From the NCBI RefSeq assembly GCF_019455385.1, contig NZ_JACOFR010000037.1, forward strand, positions 1 through 62,790: a stretch of 62,790 bases of DNA, given 5' to 3'. A program made the position numbers and the translations under genes. Positions 26,730-39,104 of the stretch are shown here, piece by piece. Positions within the stretch are counted from its first letter, which is position 1; every line of letters begins with the position of its first letter. The notes below the pieces were generated by a model that did no database searches, was not told the DNA's origin, and was given only the letters and a program-made list of their open reading frames with translations. The DNA comes from Bradyrhizobium sp. BR 10289. GTDB lineage: Bacteria > Pseudomonadota > Alphaproteobacteria > Rhizobiales > Xanthobacteraceae.

Positions 26730-27284
26730 ATGAAACGTACCGCTATCGCCATTGCCTGCGTGCTGCTTGCAGGCCCCGCACTCGCCCAGTCGCTGGGCGA
26801 AAAGACCGGTGTCAATTCGGCGCTGGGCGTCGCGCCCGCCACGGCCGATTTCGTCAAGGAGGTCGCGATTAGCGACATGTTCGAGATCGAGTCGAGCAAG
26901 CTCGCCCAGCAGAAGGGCAACGCGCAGGAGAAGAGCTTTGCGCAGCAGATGATCACCGATCACACCAAGACCAGCACCGAGCTCAAGGGCCTGGTCGGGG
27001 AGAAGAAGATCCAGGCAACGCTCCCGACGGAGCTCGACAGCGCGCACCAAAGCAAGCTCGACAAGCTCAAGAACGCGAACGGCAAGGATTTCAGCTCGGA
27101 CTACAATTCCTATCAGGTCAGCGCCCATGAGGACGCCGTTTCGCTGTTCGAGCGTTACGCCAACGGCGGCGACAATGCCGAGCTGAAAAATTGGGCCGGC
27201 AAGACGCTGCCCGCGCTCAAGCACCATCTCGACATGGCCAAGGAGCTCGGCAAGGCCCCGAGCGTCGGCCAATCCAACAAGTAA
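26730..27284 (+). CDS. DUF4142 domain exported protein
   Basis: The 184-residue product has a signal peptide (cleavage after ALAQ) and a ferritin-like four-helix domain of the DUF4142 family (FVKEVAISDMFEIESSKLA, KSFAQQMITDHTKTSTEL, YQVSAHEDAVSLFERYA, TLPALKHHLDMAKEL). The conserved His-containing helices resemble ferritin-like proteins, but metal binding is not established for the family. It has its own EcfG-like promoter and a strong terminator. A second, more divergent member lies at 31671-32192. Confidence 0.88.
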   Translation: MKRTAIAIACVLLAGPALAQSLGEKTGVNSALGVAPATADFVKEVAISDMFEIESSKLAQQKGNAQEKSFAQQMITDHTKTSTELKGLVGEKKIQATLPTELDSAHQSKLDKLKNANGKDFSSDYNSYQVSAHEDAVSLFERYANGGDNAELKNWAGKTLPALKHHLDMAKELGKAPSVGQSNK

Positions 27285-27293
27285 CGTATTGCT

Positions 27294-27322
27294 GAAGGAC
27301 GCCGGCCTGCCCGGCGTCCTTC
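27294..27322 (+). terminator. Rho-independent terminator of the DUF4142 gene
   Basis: A 12-bp perfect stem (GAAGGACGCCGG / CCGGCGTCCTTC) with a 5-base loop starts ten bases after the stop codon; only a weak T-tract follows. Confidence 0.75.
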
Positions 27323-27375
27323 GCTTAGCAACATCGATCGTCTCTGCGGATTGAATCGCAAACGCGGAGATCATC

Positions 27376-28377
27376 ATGGCACAGCACGACAAAACCACTC
27401 TCACCCGCCGGCACGTCGTCCACGCCGCGAGCGCCACGCTCGCGGCGGCTTCGCTGGCGTCGTCAACAGCGAAGGGAGACACCCCGATGGCCGAGCAGAC
27501 GCTGATCGACCCCGTCAGCCGCTATCCGAAGCCGCCGTTCAAGAAGCAGTCGCAGCCCTGGCCGGGCCTTGCCAACAAGATGGAGCCGCCGCCGGACCAC
27601 GGTGAAACCAGCTACAGGGGCTCCGGCCGCCTCGCCGGCCGCAAGGCGCTGATCACCGGCGGCGATTCAGGCATGGGCCGCGCCGCCGCGATCGCCTATG
27701 CGCGTGAGGGCGCAGACGTCGCCATCAACTATTTCCCGACAGAGGAGCCTGATGCGCAGGAGGTGATTGCGCTGATCCAAAAGGAAGGACGCACCGGCCT
27801 CGCCATTCCTGGTGATCTCCGCGACGAAGCTTTCTGCAGGCAGCTGGTCGAAAGGGCCATCCAAGGGTTGGGCGGTCTCGACATCGTGGTCTGCAACGCC
27901 GCGCGACAGCAGAGCCGCGAGTCGATCCTCGACGTCTCCTCCGAGGATTTCGACGCGACGATGAAGACAAACATCTACGCCCCGTTCTGGATCATCAAGG
28001 CGGCGCTGCCGCATCTGAAACCGGGCTCCTGCATCATCGGCACGACGTCCGAACAGGCTTACGATCCGTCTCCGGAGCTCTATGATTACGCGCAGACCAA
28101 GGCTGCGACGATGAACTACGTCAAGTCGCTCGCCAAGCAGCTGGGTCCGAAAGGCATCCGCGTCAACGGCGTTGCGCCTGGTCCGATCTGGACGCCGCTT
28201 CAGGTGTCAGGCGGTGCCTCCATGGAGAAGCTGGAGAAGTTCGGCGGCATGACACCGCTCAAGCGCCCCGGCCAGCCTGCCGAGCTCGCTTCGATCTACG
28301 TGCAGCTCGCCGCGGCTGATGCCAGCTATGCGACCGGCCAAGTGTACGGCTCGTCCGGCGGATCGGGACAGCCGTAA
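27376..28377 (+). CDS. SDR-family oxidoreductase (general stress protein 39 / YdaD-like) with a twin-arginine-like leader
   Basis: The 333-residue SDR has the Rossmann motif ALITGGDSGMGRAAAIAYARE, NAARQQ, catalytic Ser/Thr region IIGTTSEQA and YAQTKAATMNYVKSLA with Tyr and Lys intact, and RVNGVAPGPIWTPL. The PxPPFxxQxQxxPG segment before the core is characteristic of the GSP39/YghA group. The first ~35 residues (LTRRHVVHAASATLAAASLAS) look like a Tat signal, which is unusual for a cytosolic-type SDR; an internal ATG at codon 38 could give the ordinary length. A strong hairpin terminator follows. Confidence 0.88.
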   Translation: MAQHDKTTLTRRHVVHAASATLAAASLASSTAKGDTPMAEQTLIDPVSRYPKPPFKKQSQPWPGLANKMEPPPDHGETSYRGSGRLAGRKALITGGDSGMGRAAAIAYAREGADVAINYFPTEEPDAQEVIALIQKEGRTGLAIPGDLRDEAFCRQLVERAIQGLGGLDIVVCNAARQQSRESILDVSSEDFDATMKTNIYAPFWIIKAALPHLKPGSCIIGTTSEQAYDPSPELYDYAQTKAATMNYVKSLAKQLGPKGIRVNGVAPGPIWTPLQVSGGASMEKLEKFGGMTPLKRPGQPAELASIYVQLAAADASYATGQVYGSSGGSGQP

Positions 28378-28386
28378 ACTCATCGC

Positions 28387-28414
28387 GCTTGGGAACCCGA
28401 CCGGGTTCCCAAGC
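28387..28414 (+). terminator. Perfect 12-bp hairpin after the SDR gene
   Basis: GCTTGGGAACCC and GGGTTCCCAAGC pair fully with a 4-base loop. It ends 14 bases before the PAP2 start, so it may act as terminator for the SDR gene and shape the PAP2 leader. Confidence 0.7.
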
Positions 28415-28428
28415 TTTACAAAACTGTT

Positions 28429-29034
28429 ATGGAGAACCCTTTCGCCGACCCCGAACCGATGGCGCCCGTAACAGTCAAACCGACACGGATCGATACGGCG
28501 ATTGCCGATGAGATCGCAGCCCACACAAACTCCGGGCTCGAGGATGCCGCAGAAGCGCTGACCTGGGGCGCAGATGAGCACGTGCTCCTCGCGCTCGCCG
28601 CGGCGGGCTGGCTATATGTCCGGCTTCGGCGGCCGCAGAAGCTGCCAATGGCCAACCACATTCTGGCGGTTTCGCTGACGACGGCAGTGTTGCCGCATTT
28701 TCTTAAGTCTGTCTTTGACCAGACCCGGCCCGACCGGCTGACGATCATCGGCCATGGACGTGGCATCCCCGTCTCAGGAAAGTCTCGCGATGCCTTTCCG
28801 TCAGGTCATGCCGTCCACATGGGGGCGCTGGCGTCCGCTGCCGGCCTGCTGCCGCCGGGGCGACGTCGCGCGGTACGCTCGATCGCGGTGGCACTTTCGC
28901 TGACGCGCGTGGCGCTGCTTGCGCATTGGGCCAGCGATGTCGTCGCCGGCTTCGCTCTCGGCGCCGCAATTGAGCGATTCTTGCGCCCATGGACGTTGAC
29001 CAGATCAGAGCGCAGGCCACAGGCGACACGATGA
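28429..29034 (+). CDS. PAP2-family membrane phosphatase
   Basis: The 201-residue integral membrane protein has the three PAP2 active-site motifs: KSVFDQTRPDR (motif 1), PSGHAVH (motif 2) and SLTRVALLAHWASDVVAG (motif 3, with His and Asp). Family members dephosphorylate lipid phosphates such as undecaprenyl pyrophosphate or phosphatidate. No good ribosome-binding site precedes the ATG. Its stop overlaps the next start (ATGA), so it heads a tightly coupled three-gene operon. Confidence 0.88.
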   Translation: MENPFADPEPMAPVTVKPTRIDTAIADEIAAHTNSGLEDAAEALTWGADEHVLLALAAAGWLYVRLRRPQKLPMANHILAVSLTTAVLPHFLKSVFDQTRPDRLTIIGHGRGIPVSGKSRDAFPSGHAVHMGALASAAGLLPPGRRRAVRSIAVALSLTRVALLAHWASDVVAGFALGAAIERFLRPWTLTRSERRPQATR

Positions 29035-29378
29035 GCGAGTATATCCTGCGCTTCATCGCCGGCGGTGCAATCGTCTCGGTGTTTTCGATCCTCGGCGACA
29101 TGCTCAGGCCCAAGAGCTTCGCAGGTCTCTTGGGCGCGGCACCTTCGGTCGCCCTCGCCACGCTAGGCATCGCCGTGGTCCAGCACGGCCCCGCCTATGC
29201 CGCGGCCGACAGCTGGACCATGATCTACGGCGCCATCGCGCTCGCCTGCTATAGCGTGGTTGTCTGCCACTTGCTGATAAGGCTCCACTTCGCCGCATTG
29301 CCAGCCACGGTCGTTGCGCTCGTCGCGTGGCTTGCCGTTGCTTTCGGCCTGCTCGCGATCTTCGGTGGAGCCGCCTAA
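29031..29378 (+). CDS. Small integral membrane protein (DUF3147-like)
   Basis: This 115-residue protein is nearly all hydrophobic, with about four membrane helices (ILRFIAGGAIVSVFSILGDM, SVALATLGIAVVQHG, TMIYGAIALACYSVVVCHLL and ATVVALVAWLAVAFGLLAIF). The wording FIAGG...GDMLRPKSFAGLLGAAPSVA suggests DUF3147, but I am not certain. It is coupled by 4-base and 1-base overlaps to its neighbours. Function unknown. Confidence 0.7.
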   Translation: MSEYILRFIAGGAIVSVFSILGDMLRPKSFAGLLGAAPSVALATLGIAVVQHGPAYAAADSWTMIYGAIALACYSVVVCHLLIRLHFAALPATVVALVAWLAVAFGLLAIFGGAA

Positions 29379-29821
29379 TGCTGGTCAAACTGTCACCATC
29401 TGCCCTGAAGCAAACGCGCTGGTATGAATACGGCGTTCGCTTCATGCTCGGCGGATTAGCGACGGTATTCGCCGGGCTTATGGGCTCGCGCTTGGGGGTC
29501 TCGATCGGCGGGCTCTTCCTCGCCCTACCCGCGATCTTCTGTGCCAGTGCAACGCTGATCGAAAGCCACGAGCGTCGGCGCAAGGAGAAGGCCGGGCTCA
29601 GCGGCACGCGACGTGGGCAAGAGGCAGCTGCGCTCGACGCCGCGGGCGCAGCATTGGGAAGCGTCGGACTTGCGGCGTTCGCAGCCGTTTTCTACGTCAC
29701 CGTCCGGACAAGCATCGGCGGAGCATTCATTGCCGCGATCGCAGCATGGACGATCGTCTCTGTCGCGGCGTGGTGGCTGAGGCGAAAGTTTCGGATCGTC
29801 TCCCGTCACCCACGACGCTGA
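29378..29821 (+). CDS. Small membrane protein, paralogue-like partner of the preceding gene
   Basis: The 147-residue protein begins in the last base of the preceding stop codon. It has about four hydrophobic helices and the same opening logic (YGVRFMLGGLATVFAGLMGSRLGVSIGGLFLALPAIFCAS) as the upstream protein. The first two helices are followed by a basic cytosolic loop (ESHERRRKEKAGLSGTRRGQ). The pair may form a hetero-oligomer in the membrane with the PAP2 phosphatase. No function is known. Confidence 0.7.
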   Translation: MLVKLSPSALKQTRWYEYGVRFMLGGLATVFAGLMGSRLGVSIGGLFLALPAIFCASATLIESHERRRKEKAGLSGTRRGQEAAALDAAGAALGSVGLAAFAAVFYVTVRTSIGGAFIAAIAAWTIVSVAAWWLRRKFRIVSRHPRR

Positions 29822-29833
29822 CGCGATCCCTGA

Positions 29834-30028
29834 TCAGCGAGGCGCCGGAGTCCCCCTTAGCTTCAGAAATTCGAACATCTCGGCGGCGGACTGGAGCTGC
29901 TCGATGCGGGCCGCGACGGACTCGCGCTGCGCGCCGACCGGGAGGCTCGCCAGCTCATGCTCCAGCCGCAACCGCTGCTCGTCGAGACGCTGTTCGAATG
30001 TGTGGGGCTCAGATCGTCTTCGCATCAT
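29834..30028 (-). CDS. Small hypothetical protein, probably coiled coil
   Basis: This 64-residue protein (MMRRRSEPHTFEQRLDEQRL...) is highly charged with a heptad-like pattern and no membrane segment. Its start overlaps the 3' end of the small gene at 30009-30179 by 20 bases, which suggests translational coupling. No family is recognised. Confidence 0.5.
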   Translation of the reverse strand: MMRRRSEPHTFEQRLDEQRLRLEHELASLPVGAQRESVAARIEQLQSAAEMFEFLKLRGTPAPR

Positions 30029-30179
30029 CCGTCCTCGGGGGCTTCCTTGGGGGTTGCAGGCCCGGGCTGTTGGCCCAGCGCTCGACCTGGTCGATGATCT
30101 TCTGGTGGCTCGGCCGAACCGGCTTGGGCGCCTCGGGTTCTTCGGAAAGCTTGCGGGGTAACCTGACGTCGTCTGTCAT
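30009..30179 (-). CDS. Very small hypothetical protein (56 residues)
   Basis: The frame reads MTDDVRLPRKLSEEPEAPKP... and ends at TGA in 30009-30011. AAAGGGAGA lies 8 bases before the ATG, a strong ribosome-binding site. It is Pro/Lys/Arg-rich with a short helical centre (QKIIDQVERWANS). It heads a two-gene unit with the coiled-coil protein downstream and is divergent from the ribbon-helix-helix gene. Confidence 0.6.
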   Translation of the reverse strand: MTDDVRLPRKLSEEPEAPKPVRPSHQKIIDQVERWANSPGLQPPRKPPRTDDAKTI

Positions 30180-30288
30180 GGCCAATCTCCCTTTGAAGAA
30201 GAATGCGCCAATGGCCGAGTCGTTTCAACAATAACTTACTGATTTTGTTCAGTATTTTTACTCATTTGGCTGACCTTCAGATTCTTGT

Positions 30289-30313
30289 GGAACCCACGTC
30301 GAGTTGGCCCGTT
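30289..30313 (+). promoter_or_regulatory. EcfG promoter, exact consensus (GGAAC-N16-CGTT)
   Basis: GGAAC at 30289-30293 and CGTT at 30310-30313 match the alphaproteobacterial EcfG consensus exactly with 16-base spacing, about 38 bases before the ribbon-helix-helix start. Confidence 0.75.
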
Positions 30314-30328
30314 GAGTAATTTACTCAA
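30312..30328. promoter_or_regulatory. Palindromic operator overlapping the EcfG -10 box
   Basis: TTGAGTAA-T-TTACTCAA is a perfect 8-bp inverted repeat with a one-base centre. It begins inside the CGTT box and covers the expected transcription start of the downstream DNA-binding protein. An autorepression site is the simplest reading. A related half-site (TTACTCA) lies 50 bases upstream. Confidence 0.65.
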
Positions 30329-30350
30329 ACCACTCAATCGCGTGATCGAC

Positions 30351-30599
30351 ATGAACGACCTTCGCGCCGAGCGGCTTCAGGTCATGCTCTCGCCGGAAGA
30401 GTTGGCCGCCGTTGACGATTTCCGGTTCAAGCATCGCATGCCGACACGGGCGGCAGCGGTTCGAGAGTTGCTCAAATTCGGACTGGCAGCCGCCGACGTC
30501 GATGCCGGTGCCGGCCTGAAGTCGAGCAGCTTCGGCGTGTTCGGCCGCGGGCCGGATGGACACGTTCAGGGGGACCCTGAAAGCGGCAATGAAGGCTGA
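30351..30599 (+). CDS. Ribbon-helix-helix (CopG/Arc-type) DNA-binding protein
   Basis: The 82-residue protein has a ribbon-helix-helix fold: strand LQVMLSPEELA, helix AAVDDFRFKHRMP, and helix RAAAVRELLKFGLAA. A Gly/Ser/Asp-rich tail follows. The ATG at 30351 was chosen; a GTG at 30342 is an alternative. It is the likely ligand of the palindrome in its own promoter. No toxin partner is visible next to it, so it is not obviously an antitoxin. Confidence 0.75.
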   Translation: MNDLRAERLQVMLSPEELAAVDDFRFKHRMPTRAAAVRELLKFGLAAADVDAGAGLKSSSFGVFGRGPDGHVQGDPESGNEG

Positions 30600-30848
30600 T
30601 CCCAACGCGCGTCCCACAAAGCAAACGACCCCGGCACAGGGGGGTGCCAGGGCCGTCCTTGGAGATTGCTTCCGGATCACCGGGGGCATGACTACCGGAA
30701 GCAATCTGTCGACTCCTCGCGATGAGAATCGTTCCTCGCGAGAACTAAAGCGCGATGAGATTGGGATGAATCGTCATAGCGCTTTAGGTTGTTGTTTGAG
30801 CATGATCTTTTCGGAAAACCGCTTCGCATTTTTCCGGATCATGCTTTA
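30600..30848. repeat. Intergenic region with a 13-bp inverted repeat and an interspersed cruciform repeat
   Basis: AGATTGCTTCCGG (30663-30675) and CCGGAAGCAATCT (30695-30707) are a perfect inverted repeat. Then TAAAGCGC (30746) and its complement at 30779-30786 bound a second stem. The final element (AGCATGATC...GATCATGCT with inner CGGAAAA/TTTTTCCG) is a widespread Bradyrhizobium-type repeat that ends at 30848 and supplies the stop codon of the next minus-strand gene. Confidence 0.7.
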
Positions 30849-31052
30849 GCCCGTCGGGGCATCGCCGGAATCGTCCGGCATCACGCCGGAGCCCGGTGTT
30901 TTGTTGTGGTCGTTGAGCTTGGGATCGCGCGTCGCCTCACGCGACGGCGAACCTTTCTCATCGGTCTTGTGCACCGTCTGAGCACGCTGCTTGTCGCGCG
31001 GCTGATCTTCGCCCCGCTTGTCCCTGACAATGCCTTGGTCAGAATTCGCCAT
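30846..31052 (-). CDS. Small hydrophilic protein, probably disordered
   Basis: This 68-residue protein (MANSDQGIVRDKRGEDQPRD...) is extremely rich in Asp, Lys, Arg and Pro, with no hydrophobic core, like the other tiny proteins of this island. GAGGACATT precedes the ATG. The stop codon lies in the end of an interspersed repeat, so the C-terminal end may have been altered by that element. Its EcfG-like promoter is at 31089-31113. Confidence 0.65.
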   Translation of the reverse strand: MANSDQGIVRDKRGEDQPRDKQRAQTVHKTDEKGSPSREATRDPKLNDHNKTPGSGVMPDDSGDAPTG

Positions 31053-31088
31053 AATGTCCTCTCGCCTCTCCGATCGTGTCGAGGCGGT

Positions 31089-31113
31089 TACGCGCCGGCG
31101 CAACGAATGTTCC
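31089..31113 (-). promoter_or_regulatory. EcfG-like promoter (GGAAC-N16-CGTA)
   Basis: On the minus strand, GGAAC (31113-31109) and CGTA (31092-31089) are spaced by 16 bases, about 37 bases before the start at 31052. Confidence 0.5.
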
Positions 31114-31133
31114 AGTGCGCAAGGGGCACAGCG

Positions 31134-31265
31134 CTAACTATGCGCTGCGTGAATGGTGGCCGGAGCATTTTCCAGATGTACCTGGCGAACCGTCGTCACG
31201 GTCGCAAACGCGACCGAGATACCGAACGCAACAATGAGTGAGAGAAGAGCCAGACGTGGAGCCAT
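31134..31265 (-). CDS. Very small exported or membrane protein (43 residues)
   Basis: The frame reads MAPRLALLSLIVAFGISVAF... and is a single hydrophobic segment with a short polar tail (RQVHLENAPATIHAAHS). AAGGAGG lies 8 bases before the ATG, an essentially perfect ribosome-binding site, which is the main evidence that it is real. The gene shares its strand with the 30846-31052 gene, 81 bases upstream of it. No function is known. Confidence 0.65.
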   Translation of the reverse strand: MAPRLALLSLIVAFGISVAFATVTTVRQVHLENAPATIHAAHS

Positions 31266-31380
31266 CGCAAAACCTCCTTCTGGAAAAATGAGCGATCGAC
31301 TATTCTATTCCTCGATGATCCCTGATTGGTCGCTCACCTTCCGTGAGCGGTCTCACACGCAAATTCTCCAACCGACAGCG

Positions 31381-31575
31381 TTACGCGTCCTGCGTTTGAA
31401 GGACGCGAATCCTGACGGGCGGGATTTCGCCGTCCAGCCAGTCCTGCTCGGTCGCCAATGCCGTCCAGGCGTCCGCCATGCGCGAATAGCGCTTGTGAGC
31501 GGGTTTCCCGTCCGCGCGCTCGGCGAGCTGCAGGCAGTTGTCGGCGTTGTCTCTCAAAATGTCAGACTGTTTCAT
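31381..31575 (-). CDS. Small hypothetical protein
   Basis: This 64-residue protein (MKQSDILRDNADNCLQLAER...) is a helical, charged protein with WTALATEQDWLDGE in its centre. The style is a small helical family common in Bradyrhizobium (helix with a Cys, then YxRMAxAW). The ribosome-binding site is weak. A hairpin (CGCTCAC / GTGAGCG) lies downstream at 31331-31349. Confidence 0.55.
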   Translation of the reverse strand: MKQSDILRDNADNCLQLAERADGKPAHKRYSRMADAWTALATEQDWLDGEIPPVRIRVLQTQDA

Positions 31576-31637
31576 CCATCAAACGTGGGGACGGAACTCT
31601 TCCGTCGCAACGGCCCTTACCGGATCTTAACGTTGAG

Positions 31638-31662
31638 GGAACTTCGCACGCCATCGGTCATT
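31638..31662 (+). promoter_or_regulatory. Weak EcfG-like promoter (GGAAC-N16-CATT)
   Basis: GGAAC at 31638-31642 and CATT at 31659-31662 have the right spacing, but the -10 box has one mismatch and would leave an almost leaderless transcript for the gene at 31671. Confidence 0.3.
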
Positions 31663-31670
31663 GAGAACCC

Positions 31671-32192
31671 ATGCGACTCCTTGCGGCGATCGTCCTGACC
31701 TTAGTGCTTGCGCTCAGCAGCGCGGCGTCTGCCGACAGCGCCGGCGAGCGCACACGAGGCGAGCGCGCCCCGACGGCAACCGATGTCATTACCGGCCTCT
31801 ACACGTTCAGCCGCTTCCAGCAGAGCTTGCTCGAAAGCACCGACATCAAGGGCAACGCGGAGGTGAAGAACCTCGCCGCCTTGCGCGCCGAAGAGGCCTC
31901 CAAGCGTGACAAGGCGCTGAAGCAGATCCAGGACGCCATCGGGACGGAGCCGCGGACAGGCAAGACGACATCGGTGAGCGCGAGCCTCGTCGAGCCCGAG
32001 AACTCTGACGGCCCGACTTACATCAAAAGCTTCTATGCGGCGCAAATTCCCGAATATGAAGCTGCGATCAACCTGATGGAGCGTTACCTGAAATCGCCCG
32101 ACAATGCGGCGCTCGCCGCCTTTGCGCGCGAGCAATTGCCGGTGCTGCGCTCGCAGGTCAAAGACGCCGAGCGCACCATGGCGGATAAATAG
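31671..32192 (+). CDS. Secreted helical protein, divergent DUF4142-type
   Basis: The 173-residue product has a signal peptide (MRLLAAIVLTLVLALSSAAS, cleavage after ASAD). A mostly helical domain (AEVKNLAALRAEEASKRDKA, FYAAQIPEYEAAINLMERYL, AREQLPVLRSQVKDAERTMA) has the four-helix, ferritin-like layout of DUF4142. Similarity to the gene at 26730-27284 is at the level of architecture only. The upstream region holds a weak EcfG-like site. Confidence 0.7.
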   Translation: MRLLAAIVLTLVLALSSAASADSAGERTRGERAPTATDVITGLYTFSRFQQSLLESTDIKGNAEVKNLAALRAEEASKRDKALKQIQDAIGTEPRTGKTTSVSASLVEPENSDGPTYIKSFYAAQIPEYEAAINLMERYLKSPDNAALAAFAREQLPVLRSQVKDAERTMADK

Positions 32193-32197
32193 CAGCC

Positions 32198-32494
32198 TTA
32201 CTTGTCATGCGGATGATGCTGCTGGTCCATCGGCCGCACCGTACGATCGCTATCGGGCATCTTGTCCTGGCCCGCATCGCCATTGGCATCCTTCCCGCCC
32301 GAACTTGAGGTGCCGCTGCCGCTCGGGTTCGATTTGGCTGCGGTCCCGGTGGTCTGTGACCCCGCCTGCGGAGTGGCGGAGCTCGCGGCCGGATCGCCCG
32401 TCACGGCCCCGCGCCCGCTCGGCGCACCAGACTGTGCCCAGGCCGACCCGGCGGCCAGTAATGTCGCTATCATGACGGCAAATCCCGCTCTCAT
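32198..32494 (-). CDS. Small secreted low-complexity protein
   Basis: The 98-residue product has a signal peptide (MRAGFAVMIATLLAAGSAWA, cleavage after AWAQ). A Ser/Gly/Thr/Ala-rich mature region and a His-rich end (DQQHHPHDK) follow. GGGAG precedes the ATG. It is convergent with the preceding gene, with 5 bases between stops. An EcfG-like box pair lies upstream. The composition is like the exported protein at 41320-41565. Confidence 0.65.
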   Translation of the reverse strand: MRAGFAVMIATLLAAGSAWAQSGAPSGRGAVTGDPAASSATPQAGSQTTGTAAKSNPSGSGTSSSGGKDANGDAGQDKMPDSDRTVRPMDQQHHPHDK

Positions 32495-32520
32495 GTCCAG
32501 TCTCCCTTTGTCTTCTGCTC

Positions 32521-32546
32521 AACCTCAGGGGCTGGTGGAGCGTTCC
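32521..32546 (-). promoter_or_regulatory. EcfG-like promoter (GGAAC-N17-GGTT)
   Basis: On the minus strand, GGAAC (32546-32542) and GGTT (32524-32521) are spaced by 17 bases, about 27 bases before the start at 32494. The 32495-32796 gap otherwise contains no supported gene. Confidence 0.5.
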
Positions 32547-32634
32547 TAAGGCCCGAGCTGCCAGGCCCGAGCCGCCGCGGGTTTCCAAATGGGACGCAGC
32601 TTTCCAAGCGATTGAAACTTTTCGGAAACCGGAT

Positions 32635-32659
32635 GGAACCATCGGCAGTCTCCACAGTT
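32635..32659 (+). promoter_or_regulatory. EcfG-like promoter (GGAAC-N16-AGTT) upstream of the giant kinase
   Basis: GGAAC at 32635-32639 and AGTT at 32656-32659 have correct spacing with one -10 mismatch, about 140 bases before the kinase start at 32797. Confidence 0.4.
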
Positions 32660-32796
32660 GGTTTGGCCGGGCTGAGCAAGACAGGTTCCAATTCCTCGCG
32701 CCGCACCTTGGTGCTTGATTTCGAATTTGGCTGACGCTCTATTTTGACCAGTCGCGTCACGCCGTGGATTCGGCCGACGCTTGCGGGGGAATCAGT

Positions 32797-39090
<6,294 letters not shown>

Positions 39091-39104
39091 GTTTGGATCC
39101 GAGA

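Noticed and set aside
28387..28414. GGAAC within the hairpin as an EcfG promoter of the PAP2 gene
   Set aside because: The -10 position reads GCTT or CTTT at the allowed spacings, which is a poor match, and the motif is inside a perfect terminator-like hairpin.
32491..32760. 89-codon minus-strand frame upstream of the secreted protein
   Set aside because: It has no recognisable start signal or fold-like composition, and it covers the promoter regions of two neighbouring genes.
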